The notes under the pieces are model-generated. The model was not told the origin of the DNA. It did no database searches and saw only the letters and a list, made by a program, of their open reading frames with translations. Positions 31,353 to 43,432 of a DNA stretch of 64,000 bases are shown here, one piece after another (the first letter of the stretch is position 1; every line of letters begins with the position of its first letter). The DNA lies in the NCBI GenBank assembly GCA_020631735.1, contig JAIWYO010009566.1, positions 62,001-126,000 on the forward strand, read 5' to 3'. The stretch is from Saccharum officinarum. Its lineage: Eukaryota; Streptophyta; Magnoliopsida; Poales; Poaceae. A program made the translations under genes and the position numbers.

Positions 31353-33183
31353 TGAAAGGTCTTGATGGCTAGAGGGGGGGGTGAATAGCCTATTAAAATT
31401 TCCTACAAAGTGTGCTAAACAAGTTTATCAATATAACAAATAGAGAGATGTGAGTTTTGCTTAGCCTATGAAGTGTTTGCAAGCCACCTATCCAATTCAC
31501 AATTCTAATGTATATGCACTCAATCGCACAAGGCAAACCGCAAGAGGAACAATAACTAAGGCTACCAAGCTATTCTAGCAAGAAGCTACTTAAGCTACAC
31601 TAAACACACTAGCAAAATACAACTATGAAAATAATGCAAGTGTGAGTTAGAAGAGTTTCACCGAGGGGTGATGAATTGAGCCAACCAAGAGTGACGATCA
31701 ATGAATTCCAAGATAACCGAACACCGGGATAAATCAATCACAATGTAGAAGTGATGACACAAAGATTTATCCCGAGGTTCACGTGCTTGCCGACATGCTA
31801 GTCCCCGTTGTGTCCCTCTCCACCACGTGGTTCGGTGGCTAATCGGTCTAACACACCGAGTCTCTCAAAAGGCTCCACAAGAACCTACCAAATGGTGAGA
31901 AGTTGCAATGACACGAGCAATCCACTAATGCTACCTTTGGCGCTTCGCCGGGGAAGGTGCAAACCCCTCACAATCGATGGAGGTAGCCAAGAACAATCAC
32001 CAACACTTGCCAACGCCTTCAAGCTGCTCCAAGCCGTCTAGGTGGCGGCAACCACCAAGAGAAACAAGAATCCCGCAGCAAGAGAACACCCAAGTGCCAA
32101 TTAGATGCAACAATCACAAGCAAATGCACTTGGATCACTCAATCTCACTTCGAATATGCAAAGAAGCAAGAGAGATGAGTGGGAGGGGATTTGCTCAGCT
32201 CAAAGTGCTCACAAGGATGTCAAATGTTCAAGAGTTAGAGCCTTGAGCCGGCCAACAAGTATTTATAGAGGTAGCTCTTCAAAAAGAGTCCTTGTTCCCC
32301 TCACGAACGCGACAGACGCGTCTACCGCTTAAGCGACAGACACGCTGCCCGCGTCTGACACCTCCCGAAGCCGCCACGTGTATCGACCGTTTGAAACTCA
32401 ACGGTCATGAATAGTAGCGACAAACGCGCCCTATGGTTTTAGCCTCAGCGTCTGTCGTCACGACGAACACAGTCCAGTAAGCACATTTCGCGAAAACGAT
32501 CGACAGACGCGTCCCTTGCTCGCCCGTCAGACGCTGCACGGCGTCTGTCGCTGCAATGCCGCGAGCTCGCCTAGGTATTCCACGCGACAGACGCTGAACA
32601 GTGATCCACCCAGCGTTTGACGCTATGGTGCCCTCACGTCTGACGCTCTTGCGCCTAAACCCTTCTCTAGGGTTTGCCAACAGACGCGCCACAACAGCGT
32701 CTGTCGCCTCTAACTCAAACAAATTTTCATCTTTTCTTGCTCTACTTGTTTCACCCTTTCACATATGAGCTATACTAGATATGTGTAACACCTAAGCACA
32801 TGTTTTAGCTCATTTTCAAGTTAGGATCATAGGGCAAAAGAATTTGCGCTTTATCCGAATGCATATGATCATGAAATGCACATCTAGAGGCACTTAGGAG
32901 TCCAATAGCCGCGTCATTCCCCTCTTTATAGTACGGCTATCTATCCTATAATGTAACCACACCCACTAGGTGTCTTGGTTACTAAAATACAACCCTTAAG
33001 CATATACCTTTGCCTTGATCACGTACGGTTGCATCCAAATCCAAGTGTGGACATCATGATCACCAAGTCCATCTTGCCACCAACCTTGGAATGTACTAAT
33101 CCTCATATTCTACATACAACTTAGGCATAGGATTAGTACTTAGGTATTGTCACTAATTACCAACACCAAACATAGAGCTTTCA
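31353..33183 (-). repeat. SIRE-type Copia left LTR (3' LTR)
   Basis: 1831 bp, from tgaaaggtcttgatgg to catagagctttca. In minus sense it begins TGAAAGCTCTATG. It differs from the right LTR by about 4% in the first 400 bases by eye. It contains a TATA box at 32260, a GACGCG/GTCTGTCG array at 32305-32710 and the leader block at about 31755-31860. Confidence 0.95.
32260..32267 (-). promoter_or_regulatory. Copia LTR TATA box
   Basis: TATAAATA on the minus strand at the usual place, next to the GACGCG array. Confidence 0.65.
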
Positions 33184-33196
33184 ATCTTCCCCTTGT
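33184..33196 (-). other. Copia polypurine tract
   Basis: The minus strand reads ACAAGGGGAAGAT directly before the LTR start TGAAAG. It primes plus-strand DNA synthesis. Confidence 0.8.
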
Positions 33197-34324
33197 TGGT
33201 AATTGGTGACAACCCTTTCATAAAGATATTATGATAAAATTTTGATTGAACCCATGTCACATTGTCCAAGTATATTACCATGTGTAAGAATTATGGACAA
33301 GTGATCATGAATTTAAATTGATAGCAATGGCTCCCCCTACATGTATGCTATATGTTTGGATTTTGGAAGCATACATGTTAGATAGGAAAGATTAGGAGCA
33401 TTAACTATCAATTGGTGCTAAGTGTTTTAGATTATAGACCTTTGAAGCGTGATACCATCGAAGTAGCGATAAACACCATCTTAGCACCTTGTGTAGCTCG
33501 ATACCACATGAAAACATACAAGCAACACTTGAAACCCCATGAGATCAACATTAGAAGCAAGGTTCTAGTACCACTTGGAAAACACAAAACACGAGTATCT
33601 AGCTACTTCCTATACATGCTAGTACTTCAATTCATCATTCAAATTATACTAGCAAGTCACCACACAAGCAATGTATCAGAGAAAAAGAAATGCATAACAA
33701 TGCATCATACATATGAATTGCACAAAGAAATGCAACATACAAGTTTAAGAGCTTGCTCCCCCCTACTTGTGTGCTCAAAATTTTAGTTGATCCCCTTCTT
33801 TTATCAATTCTTCCCTTTAGGTTTTCTCCCCTTAGGTTTTCTCCCCCTTTAGAATCTATCTTTGTGAATAACATTTTCTCCCACTTTGGCACCAATGACC
33901 ACAAGGGACTAATTTTAGATAGATTATTATGTCATATTATGGGGTAAGGATCAAGTTTGTGATTCAACCTAGATTGCTTACATAAATAAAATGCTTCGGT
34001 TTGATCCAAGGGCAAGGTTCTTCACACCTCACTAGAAGGGTTATCATACACCATGTTGAAGCAAATATTTAGACAAGTTTTTTAGATTAAACACTTAGGA
34101 TCACAAGCTACTCAAACAAGTTATATGCTACCACTAGATCATACATAGCAAAGAAACAATAGTGGCACCATATAATCTTCAAATTCATTTGATTTTCCTG
34201 AATGAGCCTAGAACATGTAAATCATGACTAGATGCACTAAACAAATCCTTAGCATAGGATGTATGAGATGTCAACCAATTGTACCTTGGGGCTCGAAGGA
34301 GTGGCATGTCATATATGGGGTGCA
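33197..34324. other. Copia 3' untranslated region
   Basis: No credible reading frame in either direction. The part near 33980-34060 (tttgatccaaggg...gttcttcac...agaagggttatc) reappears in altered form at 63867-63920 in the second Copia, so it is a conserved part of these elements. An env-like gene, present in the second Copia, is absent here. Confidence 0.6.
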
Positions 34325-35292
34325 TCAAGTCATATTGGAGAAGTCAAGTATGTTCAACTCATTCTTTAGCTTGTGAAATCTCTTCTCATCAAGTGGCTTG
34401 GTGAATAGATCGGCTAATTAATCTTCGGTGCCCACATTCTCAATTGTAATGTCACCCTTTTGTTGATGATCTCTAATGAAATAATGACGAACATCAATAT
34501 GCTTTGTTCTTTGATGTTGAACCGGATTGTTGGTAAGCTTCATGACACTTTCATTGTCTTATAGCAATGGCACATATTTGAAGTTGATTCCAAAATCTTT
34601 CAATGTTGCCTTCATCCACAAGATTTGTGCACAACAACTACCCGCGGCGATGTATTCGGCCTCGGCGGTAGAGAGTGCAATGCTATTTTGCTTCTTGGAT
34701 GACCATGAGACAAGTGATCTTCCCAACAATTAGCAAGTACCGGAGGTGCTCTTCCTTTCAACTTTGTCACCGGCATAGTCAGAATCCGAATATCCAACTA
34801 GCTCAAAGTTTGCATCCTTGGGATACCACAATCCAACATCTTGTGTATGCTTCAAGTACCTCAATATTCTCTTTGTTGCCTTCAAATGACTTTCTCTTGG
34901 TGAGGCTTGAAATCTTACGCACATACATACACTAAATATCACATCGGGCTTTGATGCCGTCACATAGAGTAGGCTACCAATAATTGATCTATATAGCTTT
35001 TGATCCACCATGTTACCACTCTTGTCACTCTTGATCTAGTTTGAACTCCTCTTTGAATGTCACCAATGATAGAATCTAATGGATGGTCTCTCGCAATGTT
35101 GGTTGGTTGAAGCACTTGGACTTGATTGCTTGGATGTTGTTGTTGATCATGAGTTAGAGATGATGAACTAGCCCCTTCTTGATCTTGTTGCACTTGAGAT
35201 GATGTACTAGATTGATTTTGCATTAGAGAACCACTAGCTTGTGTAATTGAACTTTGGAGCACTTGATCTTTATTGTCATCCACATCAATCAC
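34325..35292 (-). pseudogene. Copia RNase H with deleted reverse transcriptase
   Basis: Minus strand. The first part is the linker between integrase and RT (MIDVDDNKDQV..., RGVQTRSRVT). At about 35035 it jumps directly to MVDQKLYRSIIGSLLYVTAS, PDVIFSVCMCVRFQASP and YAGDKVERKSTSGT, which belong to the region after the RT catalytic box. RNase H continues to 34325 with an ALSTAEAEY-type motif, broken by stops, ending LADLFTKPLDEKRFHKLKNE then TGA. The whole RT core, including its catalytic Asp pair, is absent, so this copy could not have copied itself after the deletion. Confidence 0.88.
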
Positions 35293-36227
35293 TTGCTTTG
35301 GCCTAATATCACTATATCTATTTCTTTCATAGCATTGGTCAATTGAGTTCCTCTCACATCATCTAAGTTTTCTTCTTCATCTTGAGAGCCATTTGTTTCA
35401 TCAAACTCAACATCATGTACTTCTTCAAGTTGTCCACTAGCCAAGTTCCATACTCTATAAGCTTTGCTTGTAATGGAGTAGCCAAGTAGGAAGCCTTCAT
35501 CACATTTCTTTTCAAACTTGCTCAATCTAGTGCCTTTCTTCAAGATATAGCATTTGCAACAAAAAACCCAAAAGTATGCAATGTTGGGCTTTCTTCCCTT
35601 CAATAACTCATATGGTGTCTTCTCTAGAAATGCATGACAATAGAGCCTATTGCTATAGAAGCATGTTGTATTGATTGCTTCGGCCCAAAATGAATGACTC
35701 ACATTATACTCATTCAACATTGATCTTGCCATATCAATCAAGGTTCTATTCTTCCTCTCAACTAAGCCATTAGATTGAGGTGTATACTTGGCCGAAAATT
35801 GATGCTTGATTCCAAGCTCATCACATAGCTCTTCAACTCTAGTGTTTCTAAACTCACTTCCATTGTCACTTCTCACTTTCTTGATTGTGGTCTCAAACTC
35901 ATTTTGCATTCTCTTGATGAACGACTTGAATGTATCATACACATCACTCTTGCCAACAAGAAATACCACCCAAGTATATCTAGTGAAATCATCCACAATC
36001 ACAAATCCATATTTGTTGCCACCAATGCTAGTATATGTGGTTGGTCCAAATAGATCCATGTGCAACAACTCAAATGCCTTGGAAGTACTCATGATGCTTT
36101 TCAATGGATGAGTGTTGCCCACTTGCTTTCCAGCTTGACCTACACTACACAACTTATCTTTCTCAAATGTAACATCTTTTAAGCCTCTAACTAAGTCATG
36201 CTTTACTAATTTGTTTAATTGCTTCAT
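35289..36227 (-). pseudogene. Copia integrase
   Basis: A continuous 312-codon frame encodes the end of the GAG-pre-integrase region (LVRGLKDVTFEKDKLCSVGQ), then the catalytic core with its three acidic residues: the Asp in LLHMDLFGP, the Asp in KVRSDNGSEF and the Glu in PQSNGLVERKNRT. The C-terminal part (AEAINTTCFYSNR, TPYELLKGRKPN, GYSITSKAYRVWN) is also intact. In an active element it joins cDNA ends to target DNA with 5-bp staggered cuts. The frame differs from the upstream protease frame, so a frameshift lies between 36227 and 36359. Confidence 0.92.
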
Positions 36228-36358
36228 GTCAACATGACCAAGTCTTCTATGTCATAACCAACTCATACTTGATTTAGTGAGCAAGCATGTTGAAAGTTGA
36301 GTATTACTAGCATTGAAGTCAACCAAGTATAGATTCTCATATCTAAAGCCCTTGAAGA

Positions 36359-37264
36359 TCAAGTTAGAGCCATCAACACTATCTCCACATCATCAACACC
36401 AAAGATGCACTTGAAACCAAGATCACACAATTGAGCAACCGAGAGAAGATTGAAGTTTAACTTTTCAACTAGAAGCACATTAGAAATGCTATGATCATTT
36501 GAGATTGCAATCCTTCCAAGCGCCTTCATATCACCCTTGCTATTGTCACCAAATGTGATGCTTTCAATGCCACTATCATTTGATTTGAAAGAGTTGAACA
36601 TTCTTGAATCACCGGTCATATGTTGAGAGCACTCACTATCAAGCACCCAATGCCTTCCTCCAGTCTTGTAATTTACCTACAAAACAAATTAATGTCTTTT
36701 AGGTACCCATACTTGCTTGGGTCCTTAGAGGTTAGTAACCAAGCTCTTTGGTACCCAAATAGCCTTCTTCTTTGGACCCACAATTGGTGTACCAACAAAC
36801 TTATCTTGCACACCCTTCTCACCCTTGGTAAGAACATAACAAGAATCAAAAGGAATGCGAGTCACATTAGCATTTAACTTGTTCTTGTTTATTTTGGTGC
36901 AATTATGCTCTACATGCCCAACTTGCTTGCATCTATTGCAAAACCGACCATTGTTCTTCACAAAGCTAGGCTTTAGAGTAACAAAGGCCGCCTTGCCTTT
37001 CTTGGGGGTATATCCCAATCCCTCTTTGTTAAGAGAGAACCTTTGGCTACCCAAGCACTTTAGCAAGCAGGCATCTCCACCATAGGCATTGCCTAAAGCA
37101 CGAGTGAGCTTATTGACCTCCTTCTTGAGGTTCTCATTCTCAACTACAAGTGAGGCATCACTAGTAGTAGAGGTACAAGTGGTTGTGCTACAAGAAGGGT
37201 TAGTGGATTCAACAATAATAGAATCATCAATAAGATCACATGTTAGTCCAATATCACAAGTCAC
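36359..37264 (-). pseudogene. Copia gag end and protease region
   Basis: Minus strand. 37264-36725 includes ENLKKEVNKLTRALG and a second knuckle-like CNRCKQVGHVEHNC. 36646-36359 starts WVLDSECSQHMTGD, the place of the aspartic-protease motif D-S-G; here Gly is replaced by Glu, which would inactivate the enzyme. Several stops lie between the two parts (about 36670-36725). Confidence 0.82.
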
Positions 37265-37276
37265 AATAACTTTCTC

Positions 37277-38704
37277 CTACATGGCCTTCTTCTTGAGCTT
37301 ATCTAGCATGATGTCCTTCTCCTTGATAAGCTCAAGTAGAGTGGAGTGGGCTTCTTTAAGCCTAGTGTGAGCAATCTCAAGATCCTTGTGGTCTTCCTTT
37401 AGACACTCACGAGAAGCCTCGAGCTCATCAAAGGATTTCCTAAGAGCTTTGAGCTCTTGTTCTAATCCTTTGCACTCCTTGCTCTTCTTGAGGTCCTTAA
37501 GTTCCTCCATCAAAGCCTTGTTCTCATTGCTCTTTGCAATGAGCTCTTTCTCAAACATCTTGCTCTTCTTGTGTAACTTCTTGTAGCCCTTGCTCATTTG
37601 GTCGATGATGTCCATGAGATCATCCTTGGAGTAGTTCTCATCATCATCATCATCACTCCTACAAGCATCACTATCACAAGAATCATCATCACTATCATCG
37701 TATTTTTTTCTTGGTGGGCTTGACCATAAGGCATGTCGATGTGGTGTCAAAGAGCGATGGCTTGTTGGTGAGAGCGATGCTTGCAAATGCTCTCCGGATG
37801 GGCTTCTCATCGTCACTTGAGCTTTCTTCATCATCATCATCGGAATCATCACTATCCCAAGTGACCACATAGCCACCACCCTTCTTCTTCTTGTTGATAG
37901 TGAAGCTCTTCTTCTCTTTCTTCTCCTTCTTGTTCTTCTTTAACTTCAACTCCCTATTATGATATCTTTTGTCTTCATAGGGGCACTTCGCCGCTACATG
38001 ATCGGGGCTATTGCAATTGTAGCAAAGCACCTCTTTTATCTTCATGAAGTCTATTCTCTTTCTTGCACCATAACCTCTCTTCTTCATGAATCAACCCATC
38101 TTGTGTACTAGAAGGGCCATGGTCTCATCATCAAATGTATCATCATCATCACTGTCAATCTTGTTCTTGCCCTTTGAGGATGAAGCCTTGAATGTAATTG
38201 GCTTCTCTTGCTTGACCTTGCTCTCCTTCTTCTCTTCCACATCTTCATCTTCATATTGAGCATCGGTCATGACATCCCCAAGCACATGATTGGGAGTCAC
38301 CTTATCCAAACCTTATCTTTGGATCATCTTCCTCAAGATGGCAAACCTCTTGGGTAGGTTCATCAAGAACTTGTGTGAGAAGTCATTGTCTTCAATTTTC
38401 TCTCCAAGCCCCTTGAAATCATTGACAAACACTTGGAGCCTATAGAACATGTCCGGAATGGACTCATCATCCTTCATCTTGAAGGTAGCAAACTTGTCCT
38501 TGAGCATGTAGAGCTTGGCACTCTTTACCATTGAAGTGCCCTCATATGTTTCTTCTAGTCTTGTCCATACTTCACTTGCCTTCTCAAGATCCTTGATTTG
38601 CTTAAAAACCTTTGCATCAAACCCATTGTAGAGAGTGTTGAGAGCCATAGTGTTGCATTGGTTGTTGATGCGGTCAATGTTTGTGAGGTTGTCAGGATCA
38701 ATGA
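37277..38704 (-). pseudogene. Copia gag, main part
   Basis: Minus strand. Near the Tekay junction it encodes a UBN2-type gag core (TMALNTLYNGFDAKVFKQIK, EETYEGTSMVKSAKL, MFYRLQVFVNDFKGLGE). An acidic region and the zinc knuckle CYNCNSPDHVAAKC follow, with intact CCHC spacing at about 38020-37980. After an Asp/Ser-rich stretch comes a long coiled coil (KKLHKKSKMFEKELIAKS and on). Stops occur at 38310, 38088 and 37274, and a frameshift lies near 37700 in a Lys-rich run. Gag would package the RNA into virus-like particles. Confidence 0.88.
38700..38704. repeat. Tekay target-site duplication AATGA (left)
   Basis: Exact match to 53872-53876. Confidence 0.95.
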
Positions 38705-41700
38705 TGTAACGGAACCGTCCAAATTATAAGAGCACAAGTCCAAAAACAATCGCCGAAGCGAACAAATTCTCAAACTTGAGCCCATATAACTCCGGTAGTC
38801 CACGAAATCACGAGGGATTTCAAACCAAACCGAGAGCAACCAAGATCGTAGTGATTCAACATAACACAACACTTGTTACAACAGTTCATAAGTAGCTCTC
38901 ATACATCAAAGTACGAATAATTTATTACAAAACTAAAATAAAGGTTAGCGGAAGCAACATAATTTCTGAAACCATTTAAAATCAAATACAGCCAGTACAT
39001 AGTCACATCCTGCAAAAGCATACCAAAAGAGATACTACAGAGACCATGCCCATATGGTCTAGTCTTCACACCCACATGGCGAAGACAATACTTGCAGCAA
39101 CAAGTACGAATCTGCTACCTGCAACAGGTGGGAATAAACCCTAAGTACGAGAAGGTACTCAGCTAGACTTACCCGTCAAAAACCAGAAACAACGGTGACA
39201 CCAAGGAGTATGCAAGGCTTTATAAAGTGGGCTAGCTTGACTCATTTGCAGAAAAGCTTATTACAGATAAGTAATCATTAATGCTTAAGCATCAAGTTAA
39301 TAATCATTAACCTGTCATCTAGATTAGCACTTGTACTAGAGCAATCACTTCATTAGGAGCAAACAATATTAACCATAGCAGGTATAATAAGGCCATCATC
39401 ATCATTATCATCAATTCCGAACCATCATTAATAATTAGTGTATCTACGCTGAAGATAAACAGTCAAGTTTCTCACTATCCAGGAGAGACAGCGACTCGAA
39501 TCGATTCCAACTCAGCTGAGGGGGTATTCCTGACACTCACCCGGCAAACCCCGCTAAAGGCAGCCGTAGATAACCTTTGGTACAACTCAGGGTGGGCCCG
39601 AACAGCGCCGCGTTCTCGGGGATACCAGTGGCCAGGATGCTCAGGACTTTTAACTCACCTGCCCTTGGACCCTCTGGCTCCCTTCCGAGGCGACTTTCAC
39701 TTTTCGACTTCTCAGCCTGAGTTGAGCTACTAGGCTTCGCGGTCGGCAACCTTAGGCCGGTCAACTAAATGTCAGGCATGCGTTCAAAATGACATAGAAG
39801 GCTCCAGGTCTCGGTCCTTAATCGACACAGACGGGGATAGATCCACACCCAAGACCTCCATGCCTTGCTGCTTCTCTATCGTCATCCCGCCCGGTCTCAT
39901 TTCATTTCATTAACACATGGTTCATTTCCACTATAGCAAATATAGCCAACCGTGACGTGATAAGTCCCTATATCTCACAGGTGACAGGAAATCACCCGAC
40001 TTCTACCAGTCTAATTTAGCAGGGCTAAGCATAGATACGATCCTGTCTACATAGGATTCAAGGTTCGAATTGCTGGACAAGGAGTGTTATCAATGCAGCA
40101 AGGGTTTTCAACCAACTCCTATCACGTAATGCAACAATACATATAACATGTATATAAAGATAATTGCTTTAAAAGTAGGAGGCTTATAATGCTCCGGGGC
40201 TTGCCTTAACCGAAAGATGATAGATCAAGGGTCAGCTTCAAGAACGGTTCCCACGTCTTTTCCGGCGTCGTCGGACTGGACCTCCGGCTCCAGAACGGAC
40301 TCCAACTTCAGGTTCCACGCCCAGCGAGACCTCGCTTGAGACACGATCCTCGACACACCTATTGCATGTATATGCATCCAATGAATTTCATGTATGCACC
40401 AAGGATGACATGATGATTTATGAACACGCATGAATGATGTGAAGATGGGTGTAATGACATAGCAACATCGTAAGCACAAAACCAAGTTATGTGGTGCTCT
40501 ATTCAAATCACTTCAAGGTTAGGTGCAAATTTCCTCTCCGGTATTACAGGTTTGACATCCCTAAGAAACCACTAAGTATCACAAAGTTAAGACTAAATAC
40601 ACACACAACAAGATTCCAGCAATTTGACATTTCCAACAAGTTATCAGCAGCAGCTAAGAACATTCATAACTGGAGTTCTACAAATCCAAATGACTTGAAA
40701 GAGGACATTCTGGAAAGATTATGAAATTGTCTACATTTCATTTATAAACATCTAAGCATGATTTCATTATTTACCAAGTTTAATTAGCACATGTACCAAA
40801 TCTGTTCTAAAAGAACAGAGAGCAAAACAATTCTGACTCGAACTTTGAACAGCTGCCATTTCTAAACCATGAGTCCAAATGCTACAAAAATTTACCAGCA
40901 ACTAGTTTATGAAGTTCTTAACAACTTTGTTATAGATCACCAAGCATGAAAACATCATTATCATAGCCTAACTTACTTAACCACCAAATCTGTCCAGAAA
41001 AGATAGATTTGTACAATTAAATATTAAGTGATGTTGGGAACATCACAAATGACTTACCTAACTTTACTAACAGTTAGATCATGTTTAAGTAACACCAAAT
41101 CAAGTCATGGCACTAGCATAATTATTTATCTAATCCCCCTTTTCTATTTATTTAAAGTGCATGAGTATAAATGGCATCACATGTAAAATGTAACTAGAAA
41201 ATTCTAATAAATTTACAGAGGAAAATACATGCTAACAAGAGGCTACCATAAAAATTTCACCTCAATTTGACCAGTAGATTAGGAGATATCAAAATAACAA
41301 AAAGATAAGTGCTAAATAAACCTATAACAAATGAATTTCATAATTGGAGCAAATGACCTTTAACAAGGCTAAAAATTTAACCAGAGCATCATTATACCAT
41401 GATTAACATCTCACAAAATTTTCATGGCCAAAGGATTAACACACAGGGAGATATTGATTTAACAAATTCATACAATTAAATGAAGCACTTAGTAAAAGTA
41501 ATTATTATCTCCAGAAAACATAAACTAACTTGTAACATTTTAATATACTACTGCATAGTACACTACATGAGGATTCCAAAAAGTCCTCATTTTCCTTTTT
41601 ATGATTTTTCTACTATTTTCTACGATTTTACAAAGTTCAACAAATATTTGTCACAAATCAGAAAAAAAAATTAAAATTTTGAAACCTAAACAGGCCAGTT

Positions 41701-43432
41701 GGGCCACGACTTTGGCCGGCCCACCTCGGCCCGAAAACGGAACAAAGGGGGGGAATCCCGCGCTGGCAGGTGGGGCTCGCCCGTCATGGGCACAGAGGCA
41801 GGGGATGGTGGTCGTCGGCCGGAACCTCGCCGACGGTGAAAAATCCGGCGAAACCAAGTACCCCATTGTGATCCTCACAAGAAGGAGATTTGATTGAGGT
41901 CCCTAGGAGCGGATGGGGTTAGCCCGAGGTAGGTTACCGCCGGCAATGGTGGGCGGCGGTGCTCGGTGGTGGCGCACCGGCGACTACGAACCCGCCATTG
42001 TCCCACTTGAGCTCGGTACGAGCTCCATGAGACCACGACGAAGCTCTCTAGGAAGAATAGAAGAGCGGAAAGAGCCCTAGCTAGGCTGACCACGGTGAGG
42101 CCGAGCTCCGGCGAGGTGGCCTCCATGGCGGTGATGACGGAACACCCAATGCGGCCTTACCACAGCTCGCTCGACTCCGCAAGAGGGTGGAGGCTATAAA
42201 GAGGGGTGCTGCGGTGCACTAGGGAGGACGAATCGAGCAGTAGCTGGACGATGGCGGCGCACTAGCTCACCAAGCTCGTGGCGGCGGTGGTGCCTCGGTC
42301 TCCGCCTTGGCGAGCGCGGCAAGGGCGAGGGAGGGAAATGGAGGGAAGCTGAGGGTCTCCAGGCGGCGTGGCGACCTCATGCGTGTGAGCTAGGCTCGGT
42401 GCTGACGCGTGTTGGCCACGCGGCATCGAGTGCCTATGCCCGGTCGGCCATGACGCTCGACTGAAATTTCAAAATCGGAGCTCAACAGAACAACTGTCAG
42501 GGTAACTTTGGCGTCCTATTGCTCCTAAACCAGTCCGATTTGGTAAGAGACACAGTTAGCAAAATTGTAGAGGGTCATAAGATCTACAAGTTTGTCAATA
42601 GGGTCTTGGACTAATTCGGCTTAGTTAGTGAGATACAGTGCCCTAAAGTGAGGCACATGAAAACTGAAACTGGGTTTCAGTCAGAAAGATGACTGACAGC
42701 CGATAAAGATCAAAGCTTAACCCCTAAACCAGCCCGAGTTAGAGATAGGTGATATTAGCAAACTTGTAGAGCTATGTGAGGGCTTCGACTTTGTCAATAT
42801 GGACTTGAGCTAGTTCGGCCTGGATTTGGAACTACATAGCCCTAAAGTGGGGTACCTCGAACTGTAAGTCAGTCATGACTTAGCCAAAATGGCTAAGTGC
42901 TGAAATCAGCACTCCTAGCTGCCTTGTGGGCCATGTTTGAGTAGGTTCTAGGCATTTTCATGAGATGACACCAAAACAAATTTTGTTCCTCATGAAATTT
43001 GGCACAAACTTTGTTAAGGTGGCACAGCCATGCAAAAACTCTAGGCCACACTTTTTGTTAGGTCAAACAAGGAAGGTCCTATAGGTCAACTAGTCAAAGC
43101 ATGAGTCAAAATGAAATTAGGGCATGGCATAAACATAAACCCTAGGTCATCTTGCACCACTAACAAGATACACACATTCCCAAGGCCTTAAACACACATT
43201 AGCATCACCTATGCGTAAGAGTTACTCAAGTAGGCATTGAAACACTATTGCTATAACTAATGAAACATCACTAACATAATTATTGAAACCTAATGTTGCA
43301 TATGTTTCAGGAGCATGTTTCACATGTTTTCAAGCATGGATGCACATGAAATGATGATGCTTATGGTAATGCCATGCTATGATCATGCATTATGAATGCA
43401 TTATGAGGCTAACTAACACCAGGGGTGTTACA
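38705..43432 (-). repeat. Tekay Gypsy left LTR (3' LTR), 4728 bp
   Basis: It runs from tgtaacggaaccgtcc to accaggggtgttaca (TGTAAC/GTTACA termini). It aligns along its whole length with 49143-53871, with about 1-1.5% difference by eye and more changes in the first 250 bases. It contains a likely TATA (minus sense CTCTTTATAGCC near 42190) and a small conserved open frame at 41875-42126. Confidence 0.96.
41875..42126 (-). other. Small conserved open frame in Tekay LTR (left copy)
   Basis: An 83-codon frame starting MEATSPELGLT lies about 60 bases downstream of the LTR TATA region, so it would be the first ORF of the transcript. The right LTR has the same frame with a few changes. It could be an upstream ORF or an old capture; I do not recognise it. 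CpG-rich. Confidence 0.35.

Noticed and set aside
33412..33786. 124-codon plus-strand frame in Copia 3' region
   Set aside because: Opposite to the element's coding strand and without recognisable features; not an env-like gene.
39537..39764. 75-codon frame found in both Tekay LTRs (also at 49975)
   Set aside because: It is duplicated simply because the LTRs are duplicated; no start context or family match, and it lies deep in the leader.
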